Assembly: GCA_026386835.1 (NCBI GenBank) | Contig: JAPLMV010000034.1 | Span: forward strand, 1 to 15,634 | DNA: 15,634 nt | Reading direction: 5' to 3' | Origin: Planctomycetota bacterium | GTDB lineage: Bacteria; Planctomycetota; Phycisphaerae; Sedimentisphaerales; Anaerobacaceae | Shown here: positions 7,074 to 13,570 of the stretch, piece after piece | How the letters are laid out: each line of letters starts with the position of its first letter | Numbering within the stretch: position 1 is the first letter of the stretch | Made by a program: the position numbers and the translations under genes | Notes under the pieces: model-generated | What the model was told of the DNA's origin: nothing | Databases searched by the model: none | The model's input: the letters and a program-made list of their open reading frames with translations, nothing else

Positions 7074-8429
7074 TTATTGGGGCATAATGCGATACAGGCC
7101 AGCGTCGTGAGTGTTGATTTTTATGCTGAAACTGCTTTCAAACGCGCCTATCTCTTTATGCGTCCACAAATCTTTCACCTGGCATCGGCTGGTCAACCCC
7201 ATTTTTGCGAAGTCCGCGGAGACATCCAACGCCTGCTTATCATTCAGGTTAAACAGAGCGACATATTTATCTTTGGAGGCGGGGACGTCTGATATCCACG
7301 CGACCTTGTCGCCGTCGCGGAAAAGCAGCCGTGGGTTTTGGCCGGATTGATTCACAGCCATAACTTCGTCGTTGGTAATCAGCGACAGCGTCCATTCGTC
7401 GCAACTGGGCATATCGCCCCCGAACATCAGCGGCGATTTAAAAATGCTCCACATGGTCATCAGTGTTACCTGTTCGTCTTTGGTAAAATTACTGCGGCGG
7501 TCCTGTCCCTGTTCGGCACGGATGCCGATGCGTCCCAGTGGCAGCAGATCGCAGTCGGGCCAATAGCCGGGGCCGCCTTTGGACATCCAGTGTTCGCAGA
7601 GTCCGAATGTTTCTTTGAGTGAACGCCAGTTATCCCAGAAATCGCCGGACATACGCCACAGGTTAGCGTTTGCCTTCAGATGGTTGGCGTCACCGACTGG
7701 CGCCGGGCCGGGCGATAAACTCAGCACGATATTCTGGCCGTATGAATCGATGGCCTTACGCAACAATTGGACTTCTTCTTTGTAATACGGCATCGACATA
7801 TCGTCGCATTTGATATAGTCCACGCCCCACTGGGCATAGAGTTGGATAATCGAATCGTAATACGCCTGCGCGCCGGGGTGAGATGGATTGACGCCATACA
7901 TATCGGTTAACCAACCACATGTGCTGTTGGGGTCGCCGATATCGGCGGCTGTATAGGATACGCCTTTGACGGGCGTTTTGGCTTTTACGGCCTGACGCGG
8001 GATGCCTCGCATGATATGAATGCCGAACTTCAGGCCTTTGCTGTGGACATAATCAGCCAGCGGCTTAAACCCGTTGCCGTCGGCTGCGGAAGGAAAACGA
8101 TTGACCGCAGGGATAAGCCGGCCCCAGGAATCCATTTCCAACGGGACAAAGTTATTGTAGCCATGCGCCCGGGCGTTGGGTTCATACCATTGGATATCAA
8201 CGACGATATATTGCCAGCCGTGGGATTTGAGCTTTTCGGCCATATAATCGGCGTTAGCCTTGACTTCTTCCTCGCGGACGCATGGGCCGTAACAAAGCCA
8301 ACTGTTCCAGCCCATCGGCGGCGTCGGGGCAAGCGACCAATGATGCGGCGGTAGCTCCGCAGCCGCATAACCTGTGCTTGCCAAAAGAGAAATAATAATT
8401 ACACAAAATCCTCTGGCCAAACCAATCAT
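7074..8429 (-). CDS. secreted GH27 alpha-galactosidase
   Basis: Glycoside hydrolase family 27, expected to release terminal alpha-linked galactose from oligosaccharides or polysaccharides such as galactomannan; related activities occur in the family. Numbering from the ATG at 8429 (451 residues): a signal peptide at about 1-23 (hydrophobic CVIIISLLA, cleavage near GYAAA). The barrel starts with APTPPMGWNSW, has the VVDIQW strand, the nucleophile D209 in YIKCD and the acid/base D263 in WRMSGD, followed by a C-terminal beta domain ending GLYRIMPQ. Active-site residues are intact. A GTG at 8444 is an alternative start adding five residues; the ATG gives the cleaner signal peptide. It is a lone minus-strand gene with no other carbohydrate genes nearby, and it ends 110 bp from ptsI in convergent orientation. 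Substrate specificity cannot be read from sequence. Confidence 0.93.
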   Translation of the reverse strand: MIGLARGFCVIIISLLASTGYAAAELPPHHWSLAPTPPMGWNSWLCYGPCVREEEVKANADYMAEKLKSHGWQYIVVDIQWYEPNARAHGYNNFVPLEMDSWGRLIPAVNRFPSAADGNGFKPLADYVHSKGLKFGIHIMRGIPRQAVKAKTPVKGVSYTAADIGDPNSTCGWLTDMYGVNPSHPGAQAYYDSIIQLYAQWGVDYIKCDDMSMPYYKEEVQLLRKAIDSYGQNIVLSLSPGPAPVGDANHLKANANLWRMSGDFWDNWRSLKETFGLCEHWMSKGGPGYWPDCDLLPLGRIGIRAEQGQDRRSNFTKDEQVTLMTMWSIFKSPLMFGGDMPSCDEWTLSLITNDEVMAVNQSGQNPRLLFRDGDKVAWISDVPASKDKYVALFNLNDKQALDVSADFAKMGLTSRCQVKDLWTHKEIGAFESSFSIKINTHDAGLYRIMPQ

Positions 8430-8470
8430 ACTCGGATTTCCCACATATAACCTTGTATACTCTTGCCTAT

Positions 8471-8493
8471 CCTGAGCTTGTCGAAGGGCTCAG
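8471..8493. repeat. REP-like palindrome with TGAGCTTGTCGAAGG core
   Basis: CTGAGC (8472-8477) pairs with GCTCAG (8488-8493) around TTGTCGAAGG. The reverse complement of the core of the repeats at 13024-13044 and 13405-13425 contains TGAGCCTGTCGAACC, so all three share TGAGCyTGTCGAA with differing but self-complementary flanks. Sequences of this kind are widespread dispersed bacterial repeats. Confidence 0.55.
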
Positions 8494-8530
8494 CTACACC
8501 GATGAACCGCTCTTCTAATAGAATATCAAA

Positions 8531-8716
8531 TCAGTCGCTAAAAATCGAGATTTTTCCAACTTCATTTTGAAAATATTTCAGCCACAATGCCTCTGTAAGC
8601 CAAGCCAGCGAACCCGTATCGCTTGTTACTTTTGTCCCATGAAAATCCAGCTTCAATTTTTGGCCAAAATTGACTCGCAGAGCATCCTTGCGTCTTTCAC
8701 CAATTGGGTTCTCCAA
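8531..8716 (-). pseudogene. transposase N-terminal fragment, IS1380-like
   Basis: A 61-residue minus-strand frame begins MENPIGERRKDALRVNFG and continues QKLKLDFHGTKVTSDTGSLAWL. The RVNFxxxLKLxFHGTKVTSDxGxLA pattern is, from memory, the opening of IS1380-family transposases, which are normally about 400-450 residues. After that the similarity fades (TEALWLKYFQNEVGKI) and a stop follows at 8531, with nothing resembling the DDE core downstream. No terminal inverted repeats or target duplication can be recognised. It appears to be a leftover of an insertion sequence between the GH27 gene and lptG. The family name should be confirmed by a protein search. Confidence 0.5.
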
Positions 8717-8877
8717 ATCAGAACCATCAAAACTGGCTTGAACAGCATCTATAAGCTTTATACTATCAAAATCTTATTGTTTTGCACGGATTTACTTGGG
8801 AAATCCGGGCTAAAAATACTTTTCGACAGATTATCCGAGAAGCAGACACTCCCATATTTTATATTTCGGTGCAGCCA

Positions 8878-9816
8878 CTAAGTCTTCATCGAATCCAGTT
8901 CGAGAAAGGCTATCGGCAAAAAAATAAATATGGGCAGCCACGCCCACAATTCCGGCATCACCCTGCTGAATATAACCTCTTCTGTGGCGAGCATTTTACA
9001 AACAAAATTAAATATAAGGCATGCACCTGTGGTAGCAAAGCTAATCATCACCGCTGACTTCATCAACTTGGGGTCACGGCAAACCAGAACCGGCAGACTT
9101 ACCAGCAGCATAATTAGGTTGATAACCGGTTCCGTCGACCTGGCTGTGCTTTTGGAATCTTTTTCCGTAAATCGTCCGCCTGTTAAATCCCATTTGCCGG
9201 TCGTTTGATTATAAGCTGCCCTTTCGGCATCTATCCGTCCAGTAACATCCCAGACAATAGATTTGTCTTTCATCCACCTTGTAATGATAGTGGGATTGTA
9301 TAGAGTCGCTGTTTTTACGTCAAATTGCTTGGCACAAATCAAAGAGCCGTTTTTATCGCTGATAAACCAGACCTCATATCTTTCTTGAACGGGAAGAGCG
9401 TCCTGGCCTCGTACGAGCTGGTCGCTGAGCGGTGGTATTAAAAGTTCCTGGTCGACTATCAAAACGCCGGTTAGCATTATCGAAAGAACCAGTATCGGGA
9501 CAATCACTCGCTTCAAACTTACTCCCGAAGCCATTACTGCCACAAGCTCATTGTGCCGAACAAGCTTGCCAAGTGAAAAAGCAGCCGCAACAACAATTAT
9601 CATCCCGGCAAAATCGCGAAAGTAAAGTGTGGTATTCAACGTGTAATAGAGAAATATGTTTTTAATAATTGCTATCGTACCTATATCTGCGTGCTCCGTA
9701 AATTCATCAAGATTCACGAACAGGTCAATGATTATTCGCAACCCTATAAGCACACAAAAGGCAATTGCATAACCTACCAGAAAATTCTTCGCAATATATT
9801 TATCTAAAATCTTCAT
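8878..9816 (-). CDS. lptG: LptG-type LPS export permease
   Basis: An inner-membrane permease subunit that, with LptF and the LptB ATPase, extracts lipopolysaccharide from the inner membrane and feeds it to the periplasmic Lpt bridge. From ATG at 9816 the product is 312 residues, somewhat shorter than the usual 350-360. Membrane segments fall at about 14-34, 60-85 and 103-123, then a periplasmic domain (about 125-225), then segments near 232-247, 256-276 and 290-306. The conserved coupling helix region reads HNELVAVMASGVSLKRVIVPIL (88 onward). It starts 11 nt after lptF, so the two form an operon; no strong ribosome binding site is visible, suggesting coupling. The frame is open further upstream inside lptF, but that part is not protein-like. 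The F versus G assignment follows gene order. Confidence 0.88.
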   Translation of the reverse strand: MKILDKYIAKNFLVGYAIAFCVLIGLRIIIDLFVNLDEFTEHADIGTIAIIKNIFLYYTLNTTLYFRDFAGMIIVVAAAFSLGKLVRHNELVAVMASGVSLKRVIVPILVLSIMLTGVLIVDQELLIPPLSDQLVRGQDALPVQERYEVWFISDKNGSLICAKQFDVKTATLYNPTIITRWMKDKSIVWDVTGRIDAERAAYNQTTGKWDLTGGRFTEKDSKSTARSTEPVINLIMLLVSLPVLVCRDPKLMKSAVMISFATTGACLIFNFVCKMLATEEVIFSRVMPELWAWLPIFIFLPIAFLELDSMKT

Positions 9817-9827
9817 ATTGGTCGTTT

Positions 9828-11423
9828 TTAACTTTTCAACAACTTTCGATATATTATTAAAGTCAGAAGCATTAAAAACATTACCCCTGCCCACATCAAT
9901 AATATACCTGAGCCGGCATGTGACTGGGGATTTTTGACAATGTTTCTTCCCATCATAATACAGACTACAAGTACTGCGGCAGGGAGACAACTTGCGCCAA
10001 AAGCCGTCAGCAGATGCCCTCCCTTTTTGATAATCCCCAGACCAATGCCGATCAAAACCATCGGCAAACATCCAATGCCAAAGACAAGCCTGGAATTAAT
10101 TTCACCTCCAATTTCAACCTGTGTCCTGTGTATTTTATACCAGAGTTTTTGCTGGAGAGCTTTCAGTTTGGAACTCGGCTCCTGGCCCATTGCAGCAAAA
10201 ATAGCGTTTGGTTTTACGGTTTTTAAAATATCAGTAGTTTTCAATTTATCCATTATGGCCTTGGGCAGAATTAACCCGCGAATCATAATCCGTCCCGCCA
10301 GATTTTCCGAGCCGTCCGGCTGCCAAATAGCGGCCCCGCGGAATTCCATTGTCAGTGTCGGCGAAAACTCATCTCCATCTATAAGCAGCATCGCCTTTTT
10401 ACAGCGTATGGTACGCAATGCCTCATGGCTGTCAGAATCGTATTCAATTGCCTCGACATCTCCAGACAATCCGACTTTTTTTTCGCCTTCCGCGCTGCAT
10501 TGGACGGCAGTAAACTCCAAAGTTCTTTGGCCGTTGTACAATCGATAAGATTTGTTGTTATTTTGAGAGGATGTAATATCATTGGCCAGCAATTCAGCGG
10601 TAAATTGCACATAAGTTTCCCGAGCAAGTTTCTCTATCGGAGAAAAACTTATGGGATTGGCCATAATCTCTTTCATTTTATCTATTTTTTTGAATTTTAT
10701 GCTGTCCCCCATAAGAGGCGGGAACTCCGCCGTAATCGGAAGCCACTCAAAAAAGAACCATCCCTCATCCGCTGAGCCCATCTGATAAGTATTGTGTGCT
10801 AATATCTGTACCTCATTAAACTTCCTGTGCGAATCGAATTCCACTTTGGCATTTTCGGTGGTAATAATCTTCTGTATCTTCTCATTCTTGATTTCAACGA
10901 TGACCACACCTGAAATCGTACTATTCTGCAAATCAGCATTGTCGGCATAAATAATATACCTTCCGTCAGGAACCTTGTAATATCCTTTTCGCTGAATATT
11001 TCGGAATATTATCTGCTTGGCGTCTGCTTTGACGGCCTTTTCCGCTCGCTGGATAAAGGCAGGTACTACATAAAAACTAAAAATAAGATTTGCAATCGCC
11101 ACTATAATAGCAAGTGCAAACCCAGGATAAACCAACACCACCAGGCTTATACCGCTGGCCCGGCAGGCATCAAGCTCATTGTCCCCGGCAAATCGTCCAT
11201 AAACAAGGGCCGCAGCAAACAGCGCTGCCATTGGAAGTACAAACGTCAGCGTAATAGGCAGAAAATATCCAATCAAATCGATAACCTGGCCCGGCCCTAC
11301 GCCGAACTCCTGAACCGGACGAAGAATGCTGCCAAGACTCATCATTACCGTCAGGGCAACTGCCGAAAGGAGAAAAATCTTCATCAGCTCACGAAATATA
11401 TATCTATGCAGGGTAAAAATCAT
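9828..11423 (-). CDS. lptF: LptF-type LPS export permease, enlarged
   Basis: Partner of LptG in the LptBFG transporter. The N-terminus FTLHRYIFRELMKIFLLSA and the coupling-helix motif GDNELDACRASGISLVVLV (about 80-98) are diagnostic. There are three N-terminal membrane segments (about 14-34, 51-75, 94-120) and three more in the last 90 residues. At 531 residues it is far longer than the usual 360, because the periplasmic beta domain between the two membrane halves spans roughly 300 residues. I start at the ATG at 11423, with GGA 9 nt upstream; an ATG at 11432 and a TTG at 11459 are in-frame alternatives. It is transcribed first in the lptF-lptG pair and is divergent from the sigma factor gene, across about 200 bp. 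Confidence 0.88.
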   Translation of the reverse strand: MIFTLHRYIFRELMKIFLLSAVALTVMMSLGSILRPVQEFGVGPGQVIDLIGYFLPITLTFVLPMAALFAAALVYGRFAGDNELDACRASGISLVVLVYPGFALAIIVAIANLIFSFYVVPAFIQRAEKAVKADAKQIIFRNIQRKGYYKVPDGRYIIYADNADLQNSTISGVVIVEIKNEKIQKIITTENAKVEFDSHRKFNEVQILAHNTYQMGSADEGWFFFEWLPITAEFPPLMGDSIKFKKIDKMKEIMANPISFSPIEKLARETYVQFTAELLANDITSSQNNNKSYRLYNGQRTLEFTAVQCSAEGEKKVGLSGDVEAIEYDSDSHEALRTIRCKKAMLLIDGDEFSPTLTMEFRGAAIWQPDGSENLAGRIMIRGLILPKAIMDKLKTTDILKTVKPNAIFAAMGQEPSSKLKALQQKLWYKIHRTQVEIGGEINSRLVFGIGCLPMVLIGIGLGIIKKGGHLLTAFGASCLPAAVLVVCIMMGRNIVKNPQSHAGSGILLMWAGVMFLMLLTLIIYRKLLKS

Positions 11424-11624
11424 AACTTTCATTCCATCGTGCATATCGCGCAAAAGCAAAAAAACTTAAAGCTCCTGTAACATACAATATACGCAATAAG
11501 GCACCGCTGCAACAAAATTCTCTATATGCACACCTTGGGGGGCATCGGTCGTTTGCAGATTTTTTTGTCTTTTTTTTCCCAAAAGTATAAAATATTGATA
11601 AATTTTTTAAAAAAAGGCAGAATT

Positions 11625-11648
11625 ATGGTTGCGCAAAGCCATACTTAA
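11625..11648 (+). other. possible 7-codon leader ORF before the sigma gene
   Basis: ATG GTT GCG CAA AGC CAT ACT TAA follows AAAGGCAG by 4 nt and ends 34 nt before the preferred sigma factor start. It is in a different frame from the sigma gene. It could be a leader peptide or simply chance; the ATG also overlaps the TTG (11629) that would be the earliest sigma start. Confidence 0.15.
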
Positions 11649-11682
11649 CAGTCATATTAATAGAAGTCAGTCAGGAGTGTTT

Positions 11683-12225
11683 GTGTTGCAGAGAGGTTTG
11701 CAGCGACTTTTAGAGGTTTTTGAACATGAGGGGCCGAGTCTGTACACGCTACTGACGCGGCTGGTGCTGCGCGAAGATGTCGCCGAGGAACTTATGCAAG
11801 AATTGTTTGTAAAACTTGCCAATTTCAGGGGTCTTGATAAGGTCAAGAACCTGGCTGCTTATACGCACAAAACGGCAACCAACATGGCCTTTGACTGGCA
11901 CAAGACCGGAGATAAAGGCCCATGCCGGCTGGACAATGCCCCTGAGCCGGTTTCAGGTTTCATTTCCCCGTTAGACAAGCTTTCCTTAGACGAAGAAATA
12001 AAGGATGTGCTTTGCGCCATATCGCAGTTACGGGGTGCATCCCGTGAGGCATTTGTAATGCGATATATCCAGCAGCAGAGCTATGAATATATAGCCGGAG
12101 AAATAGGCAAAACGCCTCATCAGGTACGGTCCTTATGTTTTAAGGCGATGATGCACATTCGCTATGTACTAAGCGACAAGGAATTACGTTATTCAAAAAA
12201 AGGGGGGCACGGTGCCGAGGATTGA
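11683..12225 (+). CDS. ECF-type RNA polymerase sigma factor
   Basis: A group 4 (extracytoplasmic function) sigma factor that would direct RNA polymerase to a specific promoter set. Region 2 is seen in LREDVAEELMQELFVKLANF and the following helix ending AAYTHKTATNMAFDWHK. Region 4 is a helix-turn-helix: LDEEIKDVLCAISQLRGA, then EAFVMRYIQQQSYEYIAGE and TPHQVRSLCFKAMMHIR. Length is about 180 residues from GTG at 11683, with AGGAG at 11673-11677 5 nt upstream; TTG at 11686 fits the same site. A TTG at 11629 would add 18 residues with no family support. The 3' end overlaps the next gene by 14 nt, so the two are translationally coupled, as expected for a sigma/anti-sigma pair. Signal and regulon are unknown. 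Confidence 0.9.
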   Translation: MLQRGLQRLLEVFEHEGPSLYTLLTRLVLREDVAEELMQELFVKLANFRGLDKVKNLAAYTHKTATNMAFDWHKTGDKGPCRLDNAPEPVSGFISPLDKLSLDEEIKDVLCAISQLRGASREAFVMRYIQQQSYEYIAGEIGKTPHQVRSLCFKAMMHIRYVLSDKELRYSKKGGHGAED

Positions 12226-12979
12226 CGAACAGGAAATTCTGCACCGATTGGAACTAATTTCACAAATCAAGCCCAGCCCGGAGTCAACCGCACGGGCTAT
12301 GGAGCGGGTCCGCAGGGTTCTTGTCAATATGTCGGAAAAGGGGGCAGCGATACTGAGGATTGACGAGATAGATGATATTTTACGCCGAGTGGAACGGCTC
12401 TCGCAAACCAGGCCCAGTTCTGAGTGGGTTAACGAGGTAGAGGACGTTTTGCGCAGAGTGGAACTACTCTCGCAAATGGATACCGACCCGTGGTTAACCG
12501 CACAGACTATACATCAGGTGCGCACTGTTCTTGTCCCTATGATGCAGGAAAAGAAAGTGACCTCAAAGCCGATAAGAATATGGGGAAGAATCCTGAGAAC
12601 GAGGGTTTCAAGGTTTGCGGCGGCTGCGATATTCACGATTTTCATTTTGCTGCCGTTAAGTTATGGCGCAGTTAAAATTATAAAGACATACTTTTTTCAA
12701 GAAAAGCCCACCTCTATAACAACGAAGAACACAACAATCTTGTCTGGGGAGGGGGATGAAAACCGAGCAAGGAAGGTTTACGAGGAGATTAACCAACTAA
12801 GGGAGGCCGGTAAATGTGAAAAAACTCTTATAAAAGAGTGGGTGGAAAACGGTATTGTGTTTCAACGGTATAAAGTTCGCTACACTCTGGCAAGCGGTGA
12901 GGCCGTAACGATGATTGAAGACCGGCCCGTAAATGATACAAATGATGCCGACGCAAACCAGCCTAAGGATGAAGAATAG
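12212..12979 (+). CDS. probable membrane anti-sigma factor with repeated N-terminal domain
   Basis: A 255-residue single-pass membrane protein, most likely controlling the sigma factor whose gene it overlaps by 14 nt. The start is GTG at 12212 with a G-run (12202-12207) as ribosome binding site. The first 110 residues, before the membrane segment, contain a 32-residue unit twice in full (9-40 and 79-110, aligning without gaps) and once shortened (from 56): ILHRLELISQ, ILRRVERLSQ and VLRRVELLSQ. One membrane segment lies at about 134-153. The C-terminal part (about 160-255) carries a possible small beta/alpha domain (RARKVYEEINQLREAGKCEK, then VFQRYKVRYTL) and an acidic tail. No zinc-binding HxxxCxxC anti-sigma motif is seen. 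The role is inferred from gene order and topology. Confidence 0.7.
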   Translation: MPRIDEQEILHRLELISQIKPSPESTARAMERVRRVLVNMSEKGAAILRIDEIDDILRRVERLSQTRPSSEWVNEVEDVLRRVELLSQMDTDPWLTAQTIHQVRTVLVPMMQEKKVTSKPIRIWGRILRTRVSRFAAAAIFTIFILLPLSYGAVKIIKTYFFQEKPTSITTKNTTILSGEGDENRARKVYEEINQLREAGKCEKTLIKEWVENGIVFQRYKVRYTLASGEAVTMIEDRPVNDTNDADANQPKDEE

Positions 12980-13009
12980 ATGGACGGCAAGACGGTTTAA
13001 CGGTAAAGA

Positions 13010-13062
13010 AAAATGGTGGGGTAATGGTTCGACAGGCTCACCATAAAAGACCCCACCCTACC
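13010..13062. repeat. nested palindrome: GGTGGGG arms with a second palindrome in the loop
   Basis: Outer arms GGTGGGG (13015-13021) and CCCCACC (13051-13057) enclose inner arms ATGGT (13024-13028) and ACCAT (13040-13044). The inner core is TGGTTCGACAGGCTCACCA. Apart from about 23 nt of extra sequence in its loop, the element is identical to the simple palindrome at 13541-13570 read on the other strand, including the AAAAT and CTACC flanks. Confidence 0.7.
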
Positions 13063-13069
13063 GGACTGG

Positions 13070-13089
13070 ATACCTGCTTTCGCAGGTAT
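13070..13089. repeat. REP-like hairpin ATACCTGC/GCAGGTAT
   Basis: ATACCTGC (13070-13077) and GCAGGTAT (13082-13089) form a perfect 8-bp stem with a TTTC loop, followed by GACAAA. The GGATACCTGCTTTCGCAGG form is like a dispersed palindromic repeat seen in many unrelated bacterial genomes. Confidence 0.65.
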
Positions 13090-13169
13090 GACAAATCTTT
13101 TAACCGTTCGAGTACTTATAAAATCAAATGTTATTGGTTAATAGTTTGTCGGATTACCTTATGGATGCC

Positions 13170-13355
13170 TCATGAAGCATATGTGTCTGCAGCATCACCT
13201 ACACTTGAGCTATCGCGGGAGGAAGCCGCATTGCTGGTACTGCACGCGTCTGTGCAACCGCAGGTACACACACATCCGCAAGAACACCCCGTCCAATCAT
13301 TAGTCCCTTCCTGCCCTGCACCGATAGTTTCATGGAAATTAGTTACATCAATCAT
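13170..13355 (-). CDS. small cysteine-rich peptide, possible modified-peptide precursor
   Basis: A 61-residue peptide starting at ATG 13355 with a near-ideal AAGGAG site 7 nt upstream. Residues 1-22 (MIDVTNFHETIGAGQEG...) are acidic and cysteine-free and would serve as a leader. Residues 23-38 read GCSCGCVCTCGCTDAC: seven cysteines at 24, 26, 28, 30, 32, 34 and 38, six in strict alternation. The tail (39-61) is rich in Ser, Ala and Asp. This design is seen in ribosomally made, post-translationally modified peptides and in metal-binding peptides. I recognise no named family. No modifying enzyme (radical SAM, lanthionine synthetase, YcaO) lies in the window. A C39-like protease gene lies 1.3 kb away on the same strand, with an opposing gene between. 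The overlapping plus-strand frame 13024-13389 lacks a ribosome binding site and starts inside a repeat, so I reject it. Confidence 0.6.
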   Translation of the reverse strand: MIDVTNFHETIGAGQEGTNDWTGCSCGCVCTCGCTDACSTSNAASSRDSSSVGDAADTYAS

Positions 13356-13362
13356 TTTAAGA

Positions 13363-13368
13363 CTCCTT
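13363..13368 (-). promoter_or_regulatory. Shine-Dalgarno site of the cysteine-rich peptide gene
   Basis: AAGGAG on the minus strand with a 7-nt spacer to the ATG at 13355. This is one of the best ribosome binding sites in the window and is the main reason for accepting the small minus-strand gene over the longer plus-strand frame. Confidence 0.65.
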
Positions 13369-13396
13369 AAAAAAAGTTTAACGGTTTAACTACAAT

Positions 13397-13437
13397 CATG
13401 GGCAATGGTTCGACAGGCTCACCATCCAATGCCCATG
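13397..13437. repeat. nested palindrome: CATGGGCA arms with the shared inner core
   Basis: Outer arms CATGGGCA (13397-13404) and TGCCCATG (13430-13437) enclose inner arms ATGGT (13405-13409) and ACCAT (13421-13425). The inner core TGGTTCGACAGGCTCACCA is identical to that in the element at 13010-13062, in the same orientation, while the outer arms are unrelated. Confidence 0.7.
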
Positions 13438-13540
13438 CCACTGAAGCTAATGTATAGACTTCGTGCCTTGTGTACTATTAAACGTTTAGTAAATGTTTTT
13501 GGTTCATCCGGCTAATGCGATATGTGGCGTGGAAAATTCA

Positions 13541-13570
13541 GGTAGGGTGGGGTCTTTACCCCACCATTTT
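13541..13570. repeat. simple palindrome GGTGGGGT/ACCCCACC
   Basis: GGTGGGGT (13546-13553) and ACCCCACC (13558-13565) form an 8-bp stem with a CTTT loop, flanked by GGTAG on the left and ATTTT on the right. It is the uninterrupted form of the element at 13010-13062, in inverted orientation. Confidence 0.7.

Larger units (their letters stand above)
8430..8877. other. intergenic stretch with repeat and transposase remnant
   Basis: This interval between the GH27 gene and lptG (both minus) carries one palindromic repeat (8471-8493), an N-terminal transposase fragment (8531-8716, minus) and a weak GGATTT/AAATCC inverted repeat at 8788-8806. I see no intact gene. Any GH27 promoter must lie on the minus strand in the left part; I could not single out convincing -35 and -10 boxes. 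Confidence 0.5.

Noticed and set aside
8016..8368. Open frames on both strands inside the GH27 gene
   Set aside because: Shadows of the GC-rich N-terminal coding region; no family features.
8788..8806. GGATTT/AAATCC hairpin as lptG terminator
   Set aside because: The stem is only 6 bp with AT-rich pairs and has no T-run on the minus-strand exit side.
8878..10071. Longer version of LptG starting inside lptF
   Set aside because: The extra 85 residues are a shifted reading of lptF; family similarity begins at the ATG at 9816.
11553..11591. Sigma-70-like promoter (TTGCAG or TTGTCT with TATAAA at 11586) for the sigma factor gene
   Set aside because: Spacing is 27 nt for the first and 15 nt for the second -35 candidate, in a T-rich stretch where such matches arise by chance.
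13024..13389. 121-codon plus-strand open frame covering the cysteine-rich gene
   Set aside because: It begins inside the repeat core, translates two palindromic repeats in its first 25 residues, and lacks a proper ribosome binding site, whereas the minus-strand frame has an excellent one.
13010..13570. Possible CRISPR array
   Set aside because: The repeats are few, palindromic, irregularly spaced and differ in their arms; no cas gene is present.
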